From contig CAITSH010000229.1 in NCBI GenBank assembly GCA_903895005.1, forward strand, positions 1 to 7,897: a stretch of DNA of 7,897 nt. Reading direction: 5' to 3'. Each line of letters begins with the position of its first letter. Position 1 is the first letter of the stretch. Under the pieces are notes generated by a model. It had not been told where the DNA came from. It saw only the letters and a program-made list of their open reading frames with translations, and did not search any database. This document shows, piece after piece, positions 1 through 6,744 of this stretch. Source of the stretch: an uncultured Pseudomonadota bacterium. GTDB taxonomy: Bacteria > Pseudomonadota > Gammaproteobacteria > Burkholderiales > SG8-39. The translations under genes were made by a program, and so were the position numbers.

Positions 1-78
1 GCGCCAAGTGACCAATTTTTCAGTCTATTTTGACGTTCCGGAATGTCATCAGACAACCCGCACAGGCATGCTAAACGA
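1..78. other. Non-coding stretch downstream of asd
   Basis: These bases follow the asd stop codon and hold no open frame I can support. They contain an imperfect 18-bp dyad and a weak minus-strand promoter candidate (listed separately). No hairpin followed by a T-run is visible on the minus strand, so asd shows no intrinsic terminator inside the window. By comparison with betaproteobacterial gene order, the next minus-strand gene beyond the left edge could be fimV, but nothing here proves that. Confidence 0.6.
27..56 (-). promoter_or_regulatory. Weak promoter candidate reading off the left edge, with a dyad in its spacer
   Basis: On the minus strand TTGTCT (51-56) and CAAAAT (27-32) are separated by 18 bases. 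Each matches the sigma-70 consensus at 4 of 6 positions. An 18-bp imperfect palindrome, TGACGTTCCGGAATGTCA (31-48), broken only by one G/T pair, fills the spacer where a repressor or activator could sit. Both matches are weak and a dyad of this quality is expected about once by chance in a window this long. It would drive whatever gene follows asd to the left. Confidence 0.2.
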
Positions 79-1185
79 CTACTTTTCTAGCAATATCCGA
101 AGCATGCGGCGGAGCGGCTCGGCCGCGCCCCAAAGCAATTGATCCCCGACCGTAAAGGCGGTCAGGTATTCACCACCCATGGGTAGTTTGCGCAAGCGGC
201 CGACAGGCACCGAAAGCGTCCCGGTTACCGCCGTGGGCGTCAACTCGCGAAGGCTGTCTTCACGCCGATTGGGGATCACCTTCGCCCAGGGATTTGCCTT
301 TGCCAGTATGTCCTCTATTTCATCCATCGGGACATCCTGCTTCAGCTTAATCGTCAGCGCCTGGCTGTGACAGCGCATCGCCCCGATTCGAACGCAAATC
401 CCATCCACGGGAATGGCGACCTCGTGACCAAGAATCTTGTTCGTTTCAGCCATACCCTTCCACTCTTCCCGACTTTGCCCGTTGCCAAGGTCCTTGTCGA
501 TCCAGGGCAGCAAGCTACCCGCTAGGGGGGCGCCAAAATGTTCGCTCGGAAACGCCTGCCCGCGCATTGTTTCGGCAACGGTCCTGTCGATCTCCAGAAT
601 CGCCGATGCCGGATCATCAAGCATGCGGACTACAGAGGCGTTTGCGGCCCCCATTTGGGCTAGTAACTCGCGCATGTTTTGAGCGCCAGCCCCGGAAGCG
701 GCCTGATAAGTCATGGCGGTCATCCATTCCACCAAGCCGGCCTTGAACAACCCGTGGAGTCCCATAAGCATGAGGCTCACAGTGCAGTTACCACCGATAA
801 AATTCCGTCCGCCCTGCACCAAGGCCTTTTTGATGACCGAATCGTTGACAGGATCCAAGATAATTACCGCGTCATTCTCCATGCGCAACGCGCTCGCGGC
901 ATCGATCCAGTACCCTTTCCAGCCGGCGGCACGCAGGCGCGGGAACACATCGTGAGTGTAGTCCCCACCCTGACAGGTCAGGATTACATCCATCGCCCTG
1001 AGTTCCCCAAGGCTGTTGGCGTCCTTCAGCGGTGCAGTTTCCTTGCCGACAAACGGTCCGATCCGCCCGACCTGCGAAGTGGAGAAAAACACCGGTTCAA
1101 TCAGCGAAAAGTCGTGCTCGGCCATCATGCGTTGCATGAGCACTGAACCAACCATCCCGCGCCATCCGACAAACCCGACCCGCAT
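79..1185 (-). CDS. asd: Aspartate-semialdehyde dehydrogenase
   Basis: The enzyme reduces beta-aspartyl phosphate to L-aspartate 4-semialdehyde with NADPH in the cytoplasm. This is the branch-point reaction for lysine/diaminopimelate, threonine and methionine. The protein is 368 residues, nearly the length of the E. coli enzyme (367), and is of the proteobacterial type. An N-terminal nucleotide-binding glycine pattern ([10 protein letters not shown], residues 4-13) opens the Rossmann fold. The catalytic cysteine is Cys134 in GGNCTVSLM, and the general-base histidine is His273 in [11 protein letters not shown]; both sit one position before their E. coli counterparts (135 and 274). The ATG is preceded by AGGGA (1192-1196) at a 6-base spacing, which supports this start. 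The gene lies 86 bases downstream of leuB and appears to have its own promoter at 1224-1252. No key residue is missing and the frame is intact. Confidence 0.97.
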   Translation of the reverse strand: MRVGFVGWRGMVGSVLMQRMMAEHDFSLIEPVFFSTSQVGRIGPFVGKETAPLKDANSLGELRAMDVILTCQGGDYTHDVFPRLRAAGWKGYWIDAASALRMENDAVIILDPVNDSVIKKALVQGGRNFIGGNCTVSLMLMGLHGLFKAGLVEWMTAMTYQAASGAGAQNMRELLAQMGAANASVVRMLDDPASAILEIDRTVAETMRGQAFPSEHFGAPLAGSLLPWIDKDLGNGQSREEWKGMAETNKILGHEVAIPVDGICVRIGAMRCHSQALTIKLKQDVPMDEIEDILAKANPWAKVIPNRREDSLRELTPTAVTGTLSVPVGRLRKLPMGGEYLTAFTVGDQLLWGAAEPLRRMLRILLEK

Positions 1186-1223
1186 TGTTAATCCCTGAGT
1201 TAAATTGTTATTGTAAACATGAA

Positions 1224-1252
1224 ATTATGCCTATTTCAGCCAAATCCGCCAA
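1224..1252 (-). promoter_or_regulatory. Probable sigma-70 promoter of asd
   Basis: On the minus strand TTGGCG (1247-1252, 4 of 6 consensus) and CATAAT (1224-1229, 5 of 6) are separated by exactly 17 bases. The predicted start near 1217 gives a leader of about 32 bases before the asd ATG, with the ribosome-binding site inside it. The local sequence is markedly AT-rich between two GC-rich genes, as expected of a promoter. It implies that asd can be transcribed independently of leuB. No operator-like dyad is evident here. Confidence 0.5.
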
Positions 1253-1271
1253 GCGTAAAGCGTGTCGCCGA

Positions 1272-2336
1272 TTAAAGGGCAGCAACCACGGCATCACCCA
1301 TGCCGGCGGTCCCGACACGTGTGGTTCCAGCCTGATGAATATCGGCGGTCCGCAATCCTTGCGCAAGGACCTTTTTCACGGCTGCCTCGATTTTCCATGC
1401 GAGCGCTTCCTGGTCGAAACTGTAGCGAAGCATCATCGCCGCCGAAAGAATGGTTCCGAGGGGGTTTGCAAGGTCCTTACCCGCGATATCGGGCGCGGAG
1501 CCGTGGATAGGCTCATACAGCCCGCCCTTTTTGTCATTCATCGACGCCGACGGCTGCATTCCGATCGAGCCGGTCAGCATGGAAGCCTCGTCAGAAAGGA
1601 TGTCGCCAAACAGGTTACCTGTGACGATGACATCGAACTGCTTGGGATTTCGCACCAATTGCATTGCAGCGTTGTCGACGTACATATGGGTCAGGGCGAT
1701 ATCCGGATACTCTGCGCCGACCTCGGTCACCACGTCCCGCCAGAGTTGCATCGTATCGAGCACATTCGCCTTATCCACCGAGCACAATCGTTTGCCGCGC
1801 TTTAGCGCCGCCTGGAATCCGACGTGGGCGATCCTCCGGATTTCCGACTCGCTGTAGCGCATCGTATCAAAGCCCTCGCGCTCCCCGTTGGACAGCACGT
1901 GCGTTCCGCGCGGTTTGCCGAAGTAAATATCGCCAGTAAGTTCACGCAGGATCAGGATATCCAGGCCGGATACCACCTCGGGCTTCAGCGTGGACGCATC
2001 CACCAGCTCTTTGTAGACAATTGAAGGGCGCAGGTTGGCGAAAAGGTTGAGTTCCTTGCGCAAACCCAGAATAGCCTGTTCCGGGCGCTTGGCACGCTCT
2101 AACTTGTCGTACTGAGGCCCCCCCACGGCGCCGAACAAAATGGCGTCCGCCTCTTTCGCCAATTTAAGCGTTGCAGCAGGCAAAGGGTCGCCATACGCAT
2201 CATAGCCAGCCCCGCCAACCGCCGCGTGCTCCAGCTCAAGTTTCAGTCCGTCTGCGGCGAGCGCTTTGAGAACCTTGACCGCCTGGGCAACGATCTCCCC
2301 CCCGATGCCATCACCAGGTAATACCGCTATCTTCAT
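1272..2336 (-). CDS. leuB: 3-isopropylmalate dehydrogenase
   Basis: LeuB catalyses NAD-dependent oxidation and decarboxylation of (2R,3S)-3-isopropylmalate to 4-methyl-2-oxopentanoate, the third dedicated step of leucine synthesis, as a cytoplasmic metal-dependent homodimer. The protein is 354 residues, the usual length. It opens with [10 protein letters not shown] (6-15). Substrate-binding arginines lie in [14 protein letters not shown] (Arg93, Arg103) and RELTG (Arg131). The catalytic pair is Tyr138 in IYFG and Lys189 in SVDKAN. The metal-binding aspartates are Asp221 ([10 protein letters not shown]), Asp245 and Asp249 ([12 protein letters not shown]). The NAD-binding [18 protein letters not shown] segment is at 275-292. 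[10 protein letters not shown] has Asp136 where Gly is common, probably a tolerated variation. The ATG follows GGGG (2345-2348) by 8 bases. The ribosome-binding site lies immediately after the U-tract of a strong hairpin, so expression may depend on read-through from leuD. Confidence 0.97.
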   Translation of the reverse strand: MKIAVLPGDGIGGEIVAQAVKVLKALAADGLKLELEHAAVGGAGYDAYGDPLPAATLKLAKEADAILFGAVGGPQYDKLERAKRPEQAILGLRKELNLFANLRPSIVYKELVDASTLKPEVVSGLDILILRELTGDIYFGKPRGTHVLSNGEREGFDTMRYSESEIRRIAHVGFQAALKRGKRLCSVDKANVLDTMQLWRDVVTEVGAEYPDIALTHMYVDNAAMQLVRNPKQFDVIVTGNLFGDILSDEASMLTGSIGMQPSASMNDKKGGLYEPIHGSAPDIAGKDLANPLGTILSAAMMLRYSFDQEALAWKIEAAVKKVLAQGLRTADIHQAGTTRVGTAGMGDAVVAAL

Positions 2337-2344
2337 TTTCTATT

Positions 2345-2348
2345 CCCC
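2345..2348 (-). promoter_or_regulatory. Ribosome-binding site of leuB abutting the terminator U-tract
   Basis: On the minus strand GGGG lies 8 bases before the leuB ATG (2336) and directly after the U-run of the hairpin at 2349-2388. No promoter fits between the hairpin and this site, so the leuB translation signal is reached only by polymerase that has crossed the hairpin. Confidence 0.5.
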
Positions 2349-2388
2349 AAAAAACAAAACGCCGGGGCCATCTTGGCCCCGGCGTTTT
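2349..2388 (-). terminator. Strong hairpin with U-rich tail between leuD and leuB
   Basis: Read on the minus strand, AAAACGCCGGGGCCA, a 3-base loop AGA, and the exact complement TGGCCCCGGCGTTTT form a perfect 15-bp stem (arms 2374-2388 and 2356-2370) whose core of 11 pairs is almost all G-C. The transcript then continues GUUUUUU, so the tail reads UUUUGUUUUUU. This is the textbook shape of a Rho-independent terminator in the direction of the leu genes. The stem begins 10 bases after the leuD stop (2398) and ends 20 bases before the leuB ATG. Read on the plus strand it has only TTTT and would be a much weaker terminator, and no plus-strand gene ends here. It could be a full terminator, a partial terminator or attenuator, or a 3'-end stabiliser for the upstream message. 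Confidence 0.8.
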
Positions 2389-2397
2389 AAGTGTGAA

Positions 2398-3039
2398 TCA
2401 GGCAAACAGCCAGGGCTGCTCCAGTTTGCGTTTCTCTTCATAGGCGCGGATTTCGTCTGCATGGCGCAAAGTGAGCCCGATGTCATCCCACCCGTTGATC
2501 AGACACTCCTTGCGATGCGGATCCACCTCAAACTCAAACGCCTGGCTACCGTCCGTGTAGCGCACCAGTTGCGCCGGAAGATCAATAACCAGCCGGAATC
2601 CCGGGAAGGCTGCGACATCATGGAAGATGCGGTCGATCTGCAACTCCGGCAGCACGATCGGCAAAAAGCCGTTCTTGAACGAGTTGTTATAAAAAATGTC
2701 CCCGAACGAAGGTGTCAGTACGGCACGGAAGCCGAATTCCTGTAACGCCCAGGGCGCATGCTCGCGCGACGACCCGCAACCAAAGTTTTTACGCGCGACG
2801 AGGACGCTCGTGCCCTTATATCGCGGCTGGTTCAGCACGAAATCAGGGTTGAGCGGACGACCCTCATTCGGCTTGTCGGGCTGCCCCTCATCGAGGTAGC
2901 GCCAGGCATCAAACAAGTTGGGGCCAAAGCCGGTTCGTTTGATCGATTTGAGGAACTGCTTCGGGATGATGGCGTCTGTATCAACGTTTGCGCGATCCAT
3001 CGGCGCAACCATACCGGTCACTACAGTAAATTTTTCCAT
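2398..3039 (-). CDS. leuD: 3-isopropylmalate dehydratase small subunit
   Basis: LeuD is the small (swivelling-domain) subunit of isopropylmalate isomerase. It joins LeuC to convert 2-isopropylmalate to 3-isopropylmalate in the cytoplasm. The protein is 213 residues, typical for the proteobacterial form. [14 protein letters not shown] lies at 18-31, the hallmark [13 protein letters not shown] at 87-99, [14 protein letters not shown] at 111-124, and [11 protein letters not shown] at 181-191. The ATG follows the stop codon of the small lipoprotein gene by only 2 bases (TAG-CC-ATG). The nearest purine-rich stretch (AGAGAAG) is about 14 bases from the ATG, too far for a good ribosome-binding site. 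Translation is therefore probably coupled to the gene upstream, which is an inference from spacing. A strong terminator-type hairpin follows 10 bases after the stop. Confidence 0.97.
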   Translation of the reverse strand: MEKFTVVTGMVAPMDRANVDTDAIIPKQFLKSIKRTGFGPNLFDAWRYLDEGQPDKPNEGRPLNPDFVLNQPRYKGTSVLVARKNFGCGSSREHAPWALQEFGFRAVLTPSFGDIFYNNSFKNGFLPIVLPELQIDRIFHDVAAFPGFRLVIDLPAQLVRYTDGSQAFEFEVDPHRKECLINGWDDIGLTLRHADEIRAYEEKRKLEQPWLFA

Positions 3040-3041
3040 GG

Positions 3042-3170
3042 CTATTTGGCTGACTTCTCTATGGCCTCGCCGCCCTTTTTCAGATCTTTACCTATGCCCT
3101 GAACGGTATTGCAGCCGGCGAGAAACACCGCAATAGCACCGATGACAACAAATGTATTCAACATGCGCAT
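3042..3170 (-). CDS. Entericidin-like small lipoprotein between leuC and leuD
   Basis: This 42-codon frame encodes a short N-terminus with one arginine, a hydrophobic stretch (residues 4-17), and the lipobox LAGC with Cys20 as the predicted lipidation site. A mature tail of about 23 residues follows: [20 protein letters not shown] and a short end. The GCNTVxGxGKDxxxGGExIE pattern is diagnostic of the entericidin A/B (EcnA/EcnB) family of small cell-envelope lipoproteins, described in enterics as an antidote/toxin pair linked to stationary-phase lysis. Its role here is unknown. It starts 5 bases after leuC and ends 2 bases before leuD, so it is almost certainly co-transcribed with them. Two starts are possible. 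The ATG at 3170 keeps the positive charge expected of a signal peptide but is 1 base from AGGGAG. The ATG at 3164 has ideal spacing (7 bases) but loses the arginine. I favour 3170 only slightly. Confidence 0.88.
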   Translation of the reverse strand: MRMLNTFVVIGAIAVFLAGCNTVQGIGKDLKKGGEAIEKSAK

Positions 3171-3171
3171 G

Positions 3172-3177
3172 CTCCCT
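3172..3177 (-). promoter_or_regulatory. Ribosome-binding site of the entericidin-like gene, overlapping the leuC stop
   Basis: On the minus strand AGGGAG begins inside the leuC stop codon TAG (3176-3178). It lies 1 base before the first candidate ATG (3170) and 7 bases before the second (3164). Its spacing favours the second start. A weaker GGAAG, further upstream within the last leuC codons, could serve the first. Confidence 0.5.
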
Positions 3178-4585
3178 ACTTCCAGGATCGGACGTCAACG
3201 AAATGCCCGGCGATCGCCGCGGCTGCGGCCATTGCCGGGCTCACAAGATGCGTCCTGCCGCCGGTACCCTGACGGCCCTCAAAATTGCGGTTCGATGTCG
3301 ACGCCGACCGCTCGCCGGGCTCGAGGCGATCGGCATTCATTGCAAGACACATCGAACATCCGGGCTCACGCCACTCAAATCCCGCGTCGATAAATATCTT
3401 GTCGAGACCCTCCTTCTCAGCCTGCGCCTTGACAAGGCCCGACCCGGGAACGACCAGTGCAAGCTTCACGTTCTTCGCGACATGCTTTCCTCGCGCAACG
3501 ATGGCGGCATCACGGATATCCTCGATGCGCGAATTCGTACACGAGCCGATGAATACCTTGTCGACGAGAATTTCGGTGATCGGGGTATTGGGTTTCAGTC
3601 CCATGTACACCAAAGCCCTCTCCATACCCTCGCGCCGGGTAGGATCTTTTTCCTTGTCCGGATCGGGAACGCGGTCTTCGACGCTCACCACCATCTCGGG
3701 CGAGGTGCCCCAGGTCACCAACGGCTTGATCGTGCTGCCGTCGATCTGGATGGCGAAATCAAACCTGGCGCCAGGATCGCTGCGCAACGTGCGCCAGTAG
3801 CTGACGGCCTGATCCCAGACGGCGCCTTGCGGTGCAAACGTACGACCCTTGAGATAATTGATCGTGACATCATCCACCGCGACCATGCCCGCACGCGCGC
3901 CGGCCTCGATGGCCATGTTGCAAAGCGTCATGCGCGCCTCCATCGAGAGCGCACGAATGGTGCTGCCGGCGAATTCAACCGCGCAGCCGGTACCACCGGC
4001 CGTGCCGATTTGTCGGATCAGGGCCAACGCCACGTCCTTTGAGGTAACTCCTCGCGGCAGCGGGCCGTTCACCTCTACCAGCATGTTCTTCATTTTTTTC
4101 TGGACCAGGCACTGCGTCGCCATCACGTGCTCGACTTCCGACGTGCCGATTCCGTGCGCGAGGCAGGCAAACGCACCATGCGTGCTGGTGTGGGAATCGC
4201 CGCAGACCACCGTCATCCCGGGCAGCGTTGCCCCCTGCTCCGGTCCGATCACGTGGACGATTCCTTGGCGCTTGTCCAGGAAGGGGAAGTACACCTTGGC
4301 GCCAAACTCCTTGATATTGGCATCCAGGGTCTCAACCTGCAGTCGCGAAACAGGCTCCTTGATCCCCTCGTCCCAGTGGTCGGTAGGCGTGTTGTGGTCG
4401 GCCGTCGCCACCACTGAGTCGGTGCGCCACAATTTGCGGCCGGCAAGACGGAGTCCTTCAAATGCCTGCGCACTTGTCACCTCGTGCACAAGATGACGGT
4501 CGATATATAACAGTGCCGTGCCACTCTCGTCGGTGTGCACAACGTGACTGTTCCAAAGCTTGTCGTACAGGGTCTGCGGTGCCAT
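3176..4585 (-). CDS. leuC: 3-isopropylmalate dehydratase large subunit
   Basis: LeuC is the aconitase-family large subunit that carries the [4Fe-4S] cluster of isopropylmalate isomerase. With LeuD it dehydrates and rehydrates 2-isopropylmalate to 3-isopropylmalate. The protein is 469 residues, the usual length. The canonical N-terminus [13 protein letters not shown] (5-17) fixes the start. TADHNTPT (61-68), [24 protein letters not shown] (127-150, split here only for description) and the C-terminal [17 protein letters not shown] (448-464) are family signatures. The three cluster ligands are Cys349 in GSCTNSR, and Cys410 and Cys413 in [11 protein letters not shown]. The ATG has only a weak ribosome-binding site (AAG-type bases), which is odd for the first gene of a biosynthetic operon. 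A consensus -10 box lies 40 bases upstream of the ATG. The stop overlaps the ribosome-binding site of the next gene. Confidence 0.97.
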   Translation of the reverse strand: MAPQTLYDKLWNSHVVHTDESGTALLYIDRHLVHEVTSAQAFEGLRLAGRKLWRTDSVVATADHNTPTDHWDEGIKEPVSRLQVETLDANIKEFGAKVYFPFLDKRQGIVHVIGPEQGATLPGMTVVCGDSHTSTHGAFACLAHGIGTSEVEHVMATQCLVQKKMKNMLVEVNGPLPRGVTSKDVALALIRQIGTAGGTGCAVEFAGSTIRALSMEARMTLCNMAIEAGARAGMVAVDDVTINYLKGRTFAPQGAVWDQAVSYWRTLRSDPGARFDFAIQIDGSTIKPLVTWGTSPEMVVSVEDRVPDPDKEKDPTRREGMERALVYMGLKPNTPITEILVDKVFIGSCTNSRIEDIRDAAIVARGKHVAKNVKLALVVPGSGLVKAQAEKEGLDKIFIDAGFEWREPGCSMCLAMNADRLEPGERSASTSNRNFEGRQGTGGRTHLVSPAMAAAAAIAGHFVDVRSWK

Positions 4586-4624
4586 ATGACTTGATCTTAT
4601 TTAGACTGCAAAAAAGGGAAGACG

Positions 4625-4630
4625 ATTATA
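4625..4630 (-). promoter_or_regulatory. Consensus -10 box of a probable leuC promoter
   Basis: The minus strand carries a perfect TATAAT, about 40 bases before the leuC ATG. No good -35 hexamer lies 16-18 bases upstream (best fits are GTTCCG, CGTTCC and TCGTTC). If real, it may need an activator. In many proteobacteria LeuO or other LysR-type regulators act on leucine genes, but no such site can be assigned here. The predicted start is near 4618. Confidence 0.45.
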
Positions 4631-4632
4631 AC

Positions 4633-4659
4633 CGAAGGCCCCAGCACGGAACGAAGGCC
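4633..4659. repeat. Two 8-bp direct repeats over the leuC promoter
   Basis: CGAAGGCC occurs at 4633-4640 and again at 4652-4659, offset by 19 bases, i.e. close to but short of two helical turns. They span the region between the -10 box and the place where a -35 box would be. They could be a tandem binding site for an activator or repressor, or coincidence in GC-rich DNA. Confidence 0.35.
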
Positions 4660-4677
4660 GCGCCGGCAGCCCCGCTG

Positions 4678-5535
4678 TTATCGGCGTCTGGCCTGCTCAA
4701 AAAGCGGCATTACGCGCTGAGCATAAACCTGAAGATCCTGCTGACGCGTTTCGTTGGACGGGTGTGTTGACAGAAACTGCGGTGGTTGCCCTCCGCCTGC
4801 CTGCCCCATTTTCTGCCAGAGCGTTGCGGCGGCGCGAGGATCATAGCCCGCGCGTGCAGCCAGTTCGACTCCGATTCGGTCAGCCTCAGTTTCGTGCAGG
4901 CGTGAATTGGGAAGTCCGAAGGTCAGTTTCAGGACGGTACTGCTCAGATCTGTGCCCAGGCTCCCGATACCAAGCGCCGCGCCAATAACGCTTGCCGCGA
5001 CAGACTGTCCGGCCGCTTGCGAAGCACGCTCACGGCCGTGCTCTCGCAGAGCGTGGGCGATTTCATGGCCCATTACCGCCGCCAATTCGTCATCGCTTGG
5101 CTTTAACCGGTCGATCAGACCTGTATATACGGCGATTTTCCCGCCTGGCATGCACCAGGCATTGACGTCTTTCGAGGAGATTACGTTGACCTCCCATTTC
5201 CATCCGGGCGCGTCCATGCGAAATGCCCCCGTGGCTGGAATCAGCCGTGCAGCGATTGCGCGCACCCGGCGGACCTGCTCGGGATCATGATTGACCGCCC
5301 CTTTTTTGCCTTCTTCCTGCAACACCGTCCGGTATGCCTGGACGGCGCTTTGATTGATTTCCTCCGACGAGACAAACATCGATTGCTTTCGGTCAATCCC
5401 GACCGCGCCGGATTGCGTGGTTTGCACCGATTGGCACCCGACCAGCAAGGCCGCCGAAACAAGCACCAATCGCAACGTAGGAAGTATTGGCAACATCCGT
5501 ATCGTTTCACTAGGTTTCGAGAAGTTCGAAATCAT
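4678..5535 (-). CDS. M48-family zinc metallopeptidase, predicted lipoprotein
   Basis: This is a periplasmic, membrane-anchored peptidase of the M48 family (relatives: LoiP/YggG, BepA, mitochondrial Oma1), which act in envelope protein quality control. Numbered from the upstream ATG at 5541, a hydrophobic signal segment (about 22-35) ends in the lipobox LVGC with Cys36 as the lipidation site. The zinc site is HEIAH (159-163) followed by E217 in the HETEADRIG motif, the expected third ligand. NAWCMPGGKIAVYTGLI (127-143) is the conserved strand before the active-site helix. A glycine/alanine-rich hydrophobic stretch lies at about 180-197. I chose the ATG at 5535 (285 residues) because GGGAG lies 6 bases before it, whereas it abuts the ATG at 5541. 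Met16 would give a more typical signal length but lacks a ribosome-binding site. It follows the transporter gene by about 40 bases and probably shares its transcript. The substrate is unknown. Confidence 0.92.
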   Translation of the reverse strand: MISNFSKPSETIRMLPILPTLRLVLVSAALLVGCQSVQTTQSGAVGIDRKQSMFVSSEEINQSAVQAYRTVLQEEGKKGAVNHDPEQVRRVRAIAARLIPATGAFRMDAPGWKWEVNVISSKDVNAWCMPGGKIAVYTGLIDRLKPSDDELAAVMGHEIAHALREHGRERASQAAGQSVAASVIGAALGIGSLGTDLSSTVLKLTFGLPNSRLHETEADRIGVELAARAGYDPRAAATLWQKMGQAGGGQPPQFLSTHPSNETRQQDLQVYAQRVMPLFEQARRR

Positions 5536-5541
5536 TCCCAT

Positions 5542-5546
5542 CTCCC
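5542..5546 (-). promoter_or_regulatory. Ribosome-binding site that decides the peptidase start
   Basis: On the minus strand GGGAG directly abuts a first ATG (5541) and is 6 bases from a second in-frame ATG (5535). Normal spacing rules favour 5535 as the true start; the difference is only two residues. Confidence 0.5.
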
Positions 5547-5577
5547 AAAATAGGTTGGCCTGAAAGCCGTGCGACGT

Positions 5578-6744
5578 TCAGGACTTTGACCGCGCCGCCG
5601 GGGGAAAATTCGCCCCCTGCCAGACGATCAGTAGAAATCCGGCAAATGCGCAACCGGCTGCAATGCTAAATGTGATTTCGGGGCCTGCACCCTCCCACAG
5701 AAAGCCCGAAGCAAGCCCGCCAACCATGCCGCCGGCACCAAACGAGAGTGACAGGTAAAGCGCCTGTCCGCCGACCTGCCTGCCCCCCTTGAACCAGGTG
5801 TTGATGAGACCCACGGCCGCAGCGTGATGCGCGCCGAAGGTTGCCGCATGCAGCAATTGCGCCAGCGCCATCGTCGCCACCGATTCGACGGCCCAACCGA
5901 TCAACAAAAACCGCAAGACGGCGCACAGATAACTGACTGCAAGTATCCTCGATAAACCCCAACGCCTTGCAAGGCGCGGCATTGCCAGAAAGACCACGAT
6001 TTCCGCCACAACACCGGAAGCCCAGAGCGCACCGATGGCGCTCTTGCCATATCCATGGTCGGACAAATAAATCGAAAAAAACGTATAGAGCGGCCCATGG
6101 GCGACTGCCATGAGAAAGCACGACAACAGAAGCGCCCAAACCTCCTTTCGGCGCAGGACCGGCCACAGCGGCTCGCGCGCGGCAACACCCGTGCTGGCCG
6201 GCTGCGGGGGCAGCGCGAACGTGAAAGCCAATATAAGCCCGACCAGCGGCAGCGCAAGCCATGGCAGGTAATCGATTTCAATGACATCGAGCATAGCCCC
6301 GAGCACGAGCACCGCGACAATGAAACCCACCGACCCCCAGAGCCGGATCGGACCGTAACGCTCCGGCTCGTCCTTTAGCCACATGAAGGTCATCGACTCA
6401 TGCAGCGGCATCGCCGCGCTTCCAAAAAAGCTCATCACTGCCAGCACGGCGAATAATCCGGCGAATTGCTGGGCGAAAAACAGGCAACAAAAACTAGCCG
6501 CCATCAGCAGCATCGAAATACGAAGCAAAGAGAGTCGCGCCCCGCGCGTATCGGCCATGCGCCCCCAGATATTGGGGCCCAGCATTCGCATCATTTGCTG
6601 CAACGCAAGCAGCACGCTGATGGCCATCGCCCCAAGGCCCAGTCGCTGTAGATACAAGCTAAAATAAGGCGACAGTGCACCCACGTAGGCGAAGTACGCA
6701 AAGTAAAATCCGGAAAGTCTCCAGTACGGAACGGCCTGCGCCAT
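5578..6744 (-). CDS. MFS transporter of the 3-phenylpropionate transporter (HcaT-like) type
   Basis: This is a polytopic inner-membrane protein with about 12 hydrophobic segments. It resembles E. coli HcaT, the putative 3-phenylpropionate transporter, along its length: YGPIRLWGSVGF (130-141 from the ATG at 6744) matches HcaT YGKVRLWGSVAF, WASGVVAEIVVF (241-252) matches WSLGVVAEVIIF, and LLHAATFGAHHAAA (297-310) matches the HcaT ILHCGTF.. region. A cytoplasmic-loop motif GRMADTRGAR (61-70) resembles MFS motif A. I chose the ATG at 6744 (388 residues; HcaT is 379), because the open frame extends only 4 codons further to a TTG, and the MFS-like N-terminus YWRLSGFYFAYF begins just after this ATG. 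A GGGG lies about 13 bases upstream, rather far. The substrate cannot be inferred; similar proteins are widespread and mostly uncharacterised. It is probably the first gene of a unit with the M48 peptidase. Confidence 0.88.
   Translation of the reverse strand: MAQAVPYWRLSGFYFAYFAYVGALSPYFSLYLQRLGLGAMAISVLLALQQMMRMLGPNIWGRMADTRGARLSLLRISMLLMAASFCCLFFAQQFAGLFAVLAVMSFFGSAAMPLHESMTFMWLKDEPERYGPIRLWGSVGFIVAVLVLGAMLDVIEIDYLPWLALPLVGLILAFTFALPPQPASTGVAAREPLWPVLRRKEVWALLLSCFLMAVAHGPLYTFFSIYLSDHGYGKSAIGALWASGVVAEIVVFLAMPRLARRWGLSRILAVSYLCAVLRFLLIGWAVESVATMALAQLLHAATFGAHHAAAVGLINTWFKGGRQVGGQALYLSLSFGAGGMVGGLASGFLWEGAGPEITFSIAAGCAFAGFLLIVWQGANFPPAARSKS

Larger units (their letters stand above)
4586..4677 (-). 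other. Leader and intergenic region upstream of leuC
   Basis: This 92-base gap separates the peptidase gene from leuC. It holds a -10 box and two direct repeats (listed separately). With a transcript start near 4618 the leader is only about 33 bases, too short for a leucine-rich leader peptide and attenuator of the enteric leuABCD type; none is visible. No hairpin with a U-run follows the peptidase stop, so read-through from the upstream genes into leuC is possible. Confidence 0.5.

Noticed and set aside
1253..1271. Terminator after leuB
   Set aside because: Short repeated ACGCTT-like sequence is present, but there is no stable stem and no U-run.
1185..1805. Plus-strand frames antisense to leuB, and a similar one antisense to asd (679-1146)
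   Set aside because: Both mirror well-conserved enzymes, lack a ribosome-binding site and show no domain or membrane pattern.
3152..4042. A 296-codon plus-strand open frame antisense to leuC
   Set aside because: It lies wholly within leuC, whose family signatures and cluster cysteines are complete. The translation is rich in Arg, His and Pro with no recognisable motif, as expected for a shadow frame in GC-rich DNA.
4586..4618. Leucine leader peptide and attenuator before leuC
   Set aside because: The predicted leader is about 33 bases and has no start codon followed by leucine codons and no competing stems.
4660..4680. Possible terminator just after the peptidase stop
   Set aside because: There is only a 4-bp GCCG/CGGC stem with no U-run.
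5666..6320. Alternative minus-strand frames inside the transporter gene
   Set aside because: They are out of frame with the HcaT-like protein, which is complete from start to stop. I see no sign of a frameshift.
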